Shown here: one piece after another, positions 21,057 through 27,098 of the stretch | How positions within the stretch are numbered: the first letter of the stretch is position 1 | Layout of the letters: the number at the start of each line of letters is the position of its first letter | NCBI GenBank assembly: GCA_008931825.1 | Contig: QXVZ01014848.1 | Location: forward strand, 1 to 27,098 | DNA length: 27,098 nucleotides | From: Phallusia fumigata | Taxonomy: Eukaryota; Chordata; Ascidiacea; Phlebobranchia; Ascidiidae | Direction: 5' to 3' | The notes under the pieces: model-generated | Seen by the model: the letters and a program-made list of their open reading frames with translations, nothing else | The model's database searches: none | Told to the model about the DNA's origin: nothing | Made by a program: the position numbers and the translations under genes

Positions 21057-24000
21057 ATGTCAGCAATCGTTTCTGATGACGTCATTAACGAAAATCAACA
21101 GGTAGTGACGTCATGGCTTGTTTTTTCTCACAGTCGATCAAATTTACCTTTTGTTTTCCAGAACTACCCAAGCCTAGCTGATTTCTATGCTGGCAAAGTG
21201 ATTGGAATAACTGGGGGAACTGGATTTTTGGGTCAAGGCATTATTGAGAAATTATTCAGATGTTGTCCAGACGTCAAGAAAATTATTCTTTTCATCAGAC
21301 ACAAGAAAGATGTTTGTCCTAAGGAGAGGTTACACACTCTGACACAATTGCCAGTAAGATTTCTTCAGCTATTTAGTTTTGCGCTGCATTAGTTAGTTTC
21401 AAGCTAAATGCAAAATTGTGGTCGGTGTTTTTAATCATGTTCTCCTAGAAGAACAAAAATATTAACCATAATACAAATTTGAGGTGTAGAAAATTAACAA
21501 AATAAACAGAACAATATCGGCCAAACAGCCATTAGGGATGTGGTGTAATAAACGTTGTCTGTTTCAAAAACGCTATATTGTAACGTCACATGTTATGAAC
21601 TGGAAGTTAGAAGCAACATATTAAATAGTTTTTGCATGTAGATCTTACTTAACCAGTGAATACGCAAACTTTTTATTCAGGCTTTTGACGTACTTCGGCA
21701 AACTCGGCCAAATTTTGCCGAAAAACTTTCCTTTATTTCCTGTGACTTGGAATCCAAGGACCTCGGTCTCAGCCCAGAATCGATCCAAATCCTCCACAAT
21801 GAAGTTAATGTGATATTTCACTGCGCTGCAACGCTTAAATTCAACGAACATTTAAGGTTCTAAGGAAGTTGTTTCGAAAGTCGTTTAATGTTGGCAGATA
21901 TAAAATAATTTGGCTTCGTTTTCGATACCAATATACATGCCACAAAATTCAATTGGTTTTTTCTATCATTAGGTAGTTGCTCAATTTAGTTATTGAAATC
22001 ATAACTTTTGGCAACTCGTGGTAAAGATGGAATCGTACCGCTATTGAATAATCGCAACTTCTCAAACTTCAATTATTTTTTCAGGTTGTCGTTCGAAGTG
22101 AATGTTCAATGCATCCGTCGTCTTATGCGTCTTGCAAGGGGGATGGCAAACCTACAAGCGTTTGTTCACATCTCAACAGGTTGGTGTGATGGAACCCGGT
22201 GATTCTTAATTTTTTCTTTTGTCAGAATAATTGTAATTTGACTAAAATCATGTAATTCATCCAACTATGGAGGGAAACCAGCGTTTTTAGTTTTCTTGTA
22301 CCACTCCTGAACAGCTTGCTGATATGAAAACGCACCCCTCAATAGACAGGAGTCAAAACGAATTTATTTCATAATCATTAAAACCTGTTTAATCGGCATG
22401 CAAGTAGAAAAGGAATAGCCAATATTATAAAAACGTTTGACCAAATTATTTACAAAAAACACGTATGACAAAATTTGTCTTGTGTTTCGTTAACTGTCCA
22501 AATCTATCTTAGCTTCCCCCAACCAGCCATTTATCCTTCAACGTCTCTTTTATTCTTTGACGTATTTACGAATTTTGTGTCAAGCTTATTGTCACTGCGA
22601 CCGGCAGAAAATCGATGAAGAATTTTACGACTGCGGAATTGATTACGTCGACCTCGAGTGCTCCCTCCGGTGGATGGACGATGACCTTGTCACCAAGGTC
22701 ACACCGGATATCCTGGGGAAAAGGTATGAAGTATAATTGGCAAACTTTGGTTGGAAAATGTAAACGTGCGTATGTTAGACCAAGTTGATAATTATGTAGT
22801 GGTCACTGATACCGCCTGACACTTCCAAGGGTGTTTGGTTCGAATCCAGAGTCAACCTCCAAATCCGAAATTCCTTTTTCGGTTCTCAGCAACTTCAAAA
22901 AGCATTCGGCATTTGGCAAAAAAATGCGATTTGAACAGCAGATATAAACAATTACACATTGAAAATTTAAAAACTTTACCAATAGAAAACATTTATGTCT
23001 GTTTTAAAAAATTACATGTATAACCGACAGTCGGTAATCAAAATACAAAACATTCATGATATCAAACATAAACTTGATTCTACAGACCAAACACTTACAC
23101 ATTAACAAAAGCTCTGGCAGAGGAAGCGATCGCAAGAGAGGGGAATCACCTTCCCATGTGCATCGTCAGACCAAGCATGATTATTCCTGCATTTCAAGAA
23201 CCTATTCCAGTAAGTAAAAAGTCCTTCAATACCAAACCAGGTCAGGACAAATGGATTTTACCAAGTATGAAACATTTTTTCTGTGATCATATCCAAAAAG
23301 AGATGAACAATTCTATCTATAAACTACAAAATAATTACTTCAGGCTCAGCATTTTAAACTTGGGCCTCTTTTAACCCAAACCCATTGTACGTCACTTTAA
23401 TTTTTCAGCAAAGCCTACCGTAGTCGTATCCCAACATTCGCACAATACAATACCGTGTTTCGCTCGCATAATAACCTGATTCCAGACAAGAAAGCCTAAT
23501 CACTTTACATTTCGGTTAATCCCCCTTTCCCCAACAACTAACCCCCAACTTCACCCAGGGTTGGTGCACGAATATGTACGGACCCACCGCTTTCTTCGTG
23601 GCTTACGGGAAAGGAGTTCTGAGATCGGTAATAGCGGATGAGCGGATCGTTGCTGACCTCATTCCGGTCGATCTTGTAGTGAACGGTGTTATCGGTGCTA
23701 CGATGAAAACTGCGTGCGACAGCGGCACCGAGTGGTTCTCCGTTGCTGAAGAGCGCCACCTACCGACTGACCACGTGGTCGGTCACGAAGGAGGTGCGTT
23801 TGTGACGTGTTATTGAATTTTGACCGGTTTTAAATCTTTCATTGTTGTGAAGTAGGTGACGCTTAAAGTGGTTTTTTTAACCCGCTTTGTGCAGTCAACC
23901 ATAGCGCCTTTGTATGATCAGTTTTCCAAACCCAAATCGTTTTTTTCTTAAAGAGTCGCAACCGTCGCTTTTGGCATCCATATGTAACGATGGATTCATT

Positions 24001-25604
24001 CAGAAAGTTTCTGTTGTTTGCAGATTTTAATTCGGCCAACTCCTCCCCCCACCCACACCAGCGCCACCCAGTGCCCATATACCACTTCACCACAGGAGGG
24101 CGCAATCCAATCTATATTCACGAACTAGGTGAGAAAAATTATTCTTCGGTCCATGGCTTGCTTGGATGTGAATCCCTATTTGTTAATTTCCCAATCTCAT
24201 GTTGACGTGTCGCATTATGATTGGCCGATATGACGAGGATGGGATCCCTGGAATCCGTGACTAGTTCAGGTCATGAATACTTTAAATATTTTCGTTTGTG
24301 TTGCAGTGAAATATGGCAAACTGTGGTATGACCTTTACCCTTTGAACCCGCTTCGTCTTCCAATGGTTTTCACCACACAACACAAGTGAGTGTTGCACAC
24401 AACGTCACGTTGCTGTGGTTACAGCCTTGTGGTAAATTGCGTGGTGTGTTTCTATGGTTACAGGGTATTACACCAGCTTCAGCTTTTTGCGCGCCAAACC
24501 CTTCCCGCCTTTATCGGTGACGTCATGCTGACATTGACCAATCGGAAACGTTGGTGAGTCATAAAACTAATTTCGAGTCGAAATGTCGGGGGATTATAAA
24601 TAAAATCCGGCGCATATTTCATACTGCGGGGTTCTGCCCTGAAGCTTTCATTCAGGCCAACGATAACGGCACACTCATATATGAATTACAGTACACTAGA
24701 CCTGCAAGAGGCGTTATACCGTATCAGACCCAACATTTTGCAATGCGTGGCTACAAAAGTGAAATATGATGGAAACAATTTAAATTTCAGTTCCAACTAC
24801 AAACTTGTTGCTCTACCTACTTTCAGGATGCTTCGTGTAAACGCCAAGATAACAGCAGGAATGAAAGTCTTGGCTTATTTCTACACAAACCAGTGGAGAT
24901 GGGGAATCACCAATTCCAAAACCCTGCAGCAATCCCTCACAAAAGCTGATCAGAAGGTAAGAGAGCGTGTGAATTATCTTCCGCTTCTCACGCTCACCCG
25001 GAAGTACTTTAGATTTTCTCATCCGACCCGAAGTCATTCGAGTGGAACGAACAGATTAAGCGCTACGTCATCGGAACGCGGAGATTTTTGGTGAAGGAAA
25101 ATATGAACGATTATTCATCCGCGCGAAACAAACTAAAATGGTAGAAAGTGAAATTCTTTAAAATATTTTTTTCTTTTTTGACGATTTTGCTTTTACTTTA
25201 CTACAAACACCTTGGATAAGAAAAGTAATGTATTGTTTACATTTTAGAACTAAGATATGTTAGGACTTTTTTTGTTCATTGCGTAAAATATACTGGCCCT
25301 ATCACTGCTTAAAAGCGACATTTATGAATAAAGCATGTTGCTTCATTATATAAGTTCTCGAAAATACTATTTCCTTTTTTTTCAACAAATTATTTAATTT
25401 CGAAAACGTAGCTTATATTACCTCATGAACCTTGCAATGTTGAATTGGTTATAATTGCTTCCAACAAACTTTGTGTTTAGGTGGAAAGTATTCAATTTTT
25501 GTTTGGACTTTTCCGTCTTTGCGGTTTTTCTCGGCTACAGTGGACTCGCGAAATTCATCTGGAAGTTTTTATTCTTTCTCAAATCTCGCTTGGTTCCAAC
25601 CTAA
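21057..25604 (+). CDS. Fatty acyl-CoA reductase, paralogue B
   Basis: Same reaction and family as paralogue A: NADPH-dependent acyl-CoA to fatty alcohol. Thirteen exons: 21057-21101, 21162-21353, 21681-21856, 22085-22179, 22585-22723, 23086-23209, 23559-23793, 24024-24128, 24307-24385, 24464-24553, 24827-24956, 25013-25140, 25481-25604. The frame is open for 553 residues and every junction is GT-AG in phase. Visible: TGGTGFLG (32-39), CAATLKFNEHL, HISTAYCHCD, active-site YTLTK (Tyr220, Lys224), CIVRPSMIIP, GWCTNMYGPTA, and a hydrophobic C-terminal segment (FAVFLGYSGLAKF). Exons 3-6 and 10-12 have the same lengths as in A. Exon 8 is 45 nt shorter and lacks the CPSC loop, while exon 7 is 15 nt longer. 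ATG 21057 is preferred over in-frame ATG 21030 because an acceptor (TTTTGCAG) ends at 21050. Both motif sets are intact, so it should be active. Confidence 0.92.
22775..22860 (+). mobile_element. tRNA-like SINE fragment in intron 5 of reductase B
   Basis: GGTTCGAATCC at 22837-22847 is an exact pol III B-box, and GTAGTGGTCACTGAT at 22796-22810 resembles the D-arm/A-box part of a tRNA at normal spacing, with CCGCCTGAC in the anticodon-arm region. There is no clean acceptor stem, so a tRNA-derived SINE is more likely than a tRNA gene. Confidence 0.4.
23884..23911 (+). repeat. Dispersed partial copy of the 70-bp satellite unit
   Basis: GCTTTGTGCAGTCAACCATA and the following GCGCCTTT closely resemble the core of the array downstream of this gene, including GTGCAGTCAACCATA, which recurs at the array's last unit. 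It lies in intron 7 of reductase B. Confidence 0.5.
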
Positions 25605-25661
25605 CGGCAAAAATACACAATTTCTTCACAATTCGCTTAAACTTCAGTACTTGAATCATAA

Positions 25662-26077
25662 CGCTTGTTATATACACAAACTTGCACGACGAAAGCGGGT
25701 TTACTAACGAGCTTCGTGCAGTCAAACAAAGCGCTTCTCACATACGTAACTTTGCACGCTGAAAGCGGGTTTCCTAACGAGCTTCGTGCAGTCAAACAAA
25801 GCGCTTGTTACATACGTAACTTTGCACGCTGAAAGCCGGTTACTTAACGAGCTTCGTGCAGTCAAACAAAGCGCTTCTCACATACGTAACTTTGCACGCT
25901 AAAAAGCGGGTTTCCTAACGAGCTTCGTGCAGTCAAACAAAGCGCTTGTCACATACGTAACTCTGCACGCTGAAAGCGGGTTACTTAACGAGCTTTGTGC
26001 AGTCAAACAAAGCGCTTGTTACATACGTAACTTTGCACGCTGAAAGCGGGTTTCCTAACGAGCTTCGTGCAGTCAAC
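25662..26077 (+). repeat. 70-bp tandem repeat array (about six copies)
   Basis: The marker AACGAGCTT recurs at 25706, 25776, 25846, 25917, 25987 and 26057, giving periods of 70, 70, 71, 70 and 70. Each unit holds GTGCAGTCAAACAAAGCGCTT, CACATACGTAAC or a variant, TTTGCACGCT and GAAAGCGGG. Units alternate between a TTTCCT type and a TTACTT type, suggesting a 140-bp dimer. The array starts about 58 bp after the reductase B stop, so it may lie in its 3' UTR. The first unit is degenerate. Confidence 0.92.
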
Positions 26078-26175
26078 CATATTGAACGTTTGTCAATCTT
26101 TCAATCATTTTTTTGTGCAAATTGCCAAATCAAGGACACTTTTACTAATTTAGATGGTTTAAAACACATGGTCAC

Positions 26176-26193
26176 GTTTGACTGCACAAAGCT
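26176..26193 (-). repeat. Inverted copy of satellite core
   Basis: GTTTGACTGCACAAAGCT is the exact 18-nt reverse complement of the array sequence at 25991-26008. It places an opposite-orientation fragment about 100 bp beyond the end of the array. Confidence 0.75.
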
Positions 26194-26673
26194 GGTAACA
26201 CAACCTTGGTACAGGTACCTAGGTGACCTCGGCAATTGGAAAAACTTCAGCAGTCAGACCTCCGCGTTTCCTATGCAACGAAAAAACAAAAATTGACGAA
26301 CAATTGATAACGCTTGGTGACTGTGCAATCATTGACGCCCCTCGTAGCTTTAACGTTATTCATGTGACGTAAGCGCGTGTTGGTAATGGTATGGCGTCAT
26401 AGTAGTGTGACGTCATACATCGCCACACCCACCCTTAAAAAACTTGATACCTTTCTTCGATGTTTTGTCTTTTATTAATACCTAGGTGCAAATTTTTAGG
26501 TAAATTGTTTTTAACTTAAAAAAATTACAAAACACGATTGATTGTTACGTCACAATGCTAGTTTTGTGACTCATCACCAAATCGCTGTCCTATTTTTTTT
26601 TTCTTGTTCTATTAGATATTTATATAAATGTATATTTATTGTTGTTTCGCACTGTGCGGGAAATGTGTCAAGG

Positions 26674-26679
26674 AATAAA
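26674..26679 (+). terminator. Candidate poly(A) signal for reductase B
   Basis: AATAAA about 1.07 kb after the stop, followed downstream by T/G-rich sequence (GTGTTCGATGTTTCTTG). If used, the mature 3' UTR would contain the whole 70-bp array. Position and motif only. Confidence 0.3.
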
Positions 26680-26939
26680 AGCGAAACCATGAAAAAAGTT
26701 GTCGCCCTATAGTGTTCGATGTTTCTTGCCTTTTTGGTTTAACGTTGTCCCTCTTTTGGCATGAATTGTGCTGCTTTTATGGAATAAGTTTAAACTTCAA
26801 TGTAAAATACATGCTTAGGATCCAAAACTCCTGGTTTGTTTTGTCTGCCAACTTTGCGAAAACTCCATGGTTGTGCCGGAGTTTGAACCAACATCCTAAA
26901 GTGTTCCAGTAAACCCGGTTACAGGAAATCAGCCCTGAT

Positions 26940-27030
26940 GGACCTTTGTACTTTTAGGTCACTTGTGCAACCAACCCAAAACAAATATGACCTTTGGAAC
27001 TTCTAAAGGTCATCTCCTCTGTCACGTGAC
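26940..27030. promoter_or_regulatory. Inverted AGGTCA half-site cluster and E-box
   Basis: GGACCTTTGTACTTTTAGGTCA (26940-26961) and the similar 25-mer at 26988-27012, with perfect arms TGACCTTT/AAAGGTCA, are two related hairpin-like sites. GTCACGTGAC (27021-27030) is a 10-bp palindrome with an E-box. AGGTCA is the nuclear receptor half-site. Regulatory use is inferred. Confidence 0.3.
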
Positions 27031-27098
27031 AGTTTCAGTAACTCGAGGTCAGTGGTGTTTGATTGTGACGTCGTAGTTCGTTCGGTTAAGAACACAGA

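Larger units (their letters stand above)
26100..27098. other. 3' flank of reductase B, no gene seen
   Basis: No supported coding exon. Noted motifs: TGACGTCA at 26408-26415, the poly(A) signal at 26674, and a cluster of inverted AGGTCA-type half-sites and an E-box at 26940-27030. The end may be the promoter region of a gene outside the window. Confidence 0.4.

Noticed and set aside
22775..22860. A functional tRNA gene
   Set aside because: B-box and D-arm-like parts are present, but no paired acceptor stem or complete cloverleaf could be drawn.
23769..23780. Palindrome GACCACGTGGTC as a regulatory E-box
   Set aside because: It lies inside coding exon 7 of reductase B and is explained by codons; no reason to call it regulatory.
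25662..26077. CRISPR-like array
   Set aside because: The whole 70-bp unit is repeated with no unique spacers, in clearly eukaryotic DNA; it is a satellite.
26712..26912. 66-residue open frame near the right end
   Set aside because: Low-complexity hydrophobic reading with no homologue recognised and no splice or promoter context.

Overview
This window is metazoan nuclear DNA. It is AT-rich, with short exons joined by small GT-AG introns. Gene content and style (proteasome alpha subunit, testis-type kinase, membrane-progestin-receptor-like PAQR protein, peroxisomal-type fatty acyl-CoA reductases, splice acceptors just before start codons, and high polymorphism between repeated assembly segments) fit an ascidian tunicate such as Ciona. 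The species is an inference. There is no sign of a prokaryotic or viral system.

Layout: (1) 329-1097 (+): last two coding exons of a proteasome alpha-4 subunit; the 5' part lies outside the window. (2) 2623-1553 (-): a complete two-exon testis-specific serine/threonine kinase (301 aa), convergent with the proteasome gene. (3) 6348-2838 (-): an eight-exon, seven-transmembrane PAQR receptor (454 aa) reconstructed exon by exon; its stop codon is only ~160-215 bp upstream of the kinase start. (4) 6349-8277: intergenic interval between the divergent PAQR and reductase genes. (5) 8278-14225 (+): thirteen-exon fatty acyl-CoA reductase A (577 aa). (6) 14226-19691: non-coding, containing a ~2.27 kb near-identical duplication split by a single n. 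(7) 20198-20584: a doubtful very small gene. (8) 21057-25604 (+): thirteen-exon fatty acyl-CoA reductase B (553 aa), a tandem paralogue of A with the same intron positions and phases. (9) 25605-27098: 3' flank with a 70-bp tandem repeat array, then hairpin and E-box motifs.

The two reductases would each convert fatty acyl-CoA to fatty alcohol for ether lipids or wax esters. The other genes are functionally unrelated neighbours. The most useful observations are the two contig-overlap artefacts at n positions (one duplicates a coding exon), the parallel intron structures of the reductases, a 20-bp CRE/E-box palindrome upstream of the kinase, an excess of TGACGTCA octamers, a 70-bp satellite with an apparent dimeric higher-order period, and several small mobile-element footprints. 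I did not find an undescribed multi-gene system.
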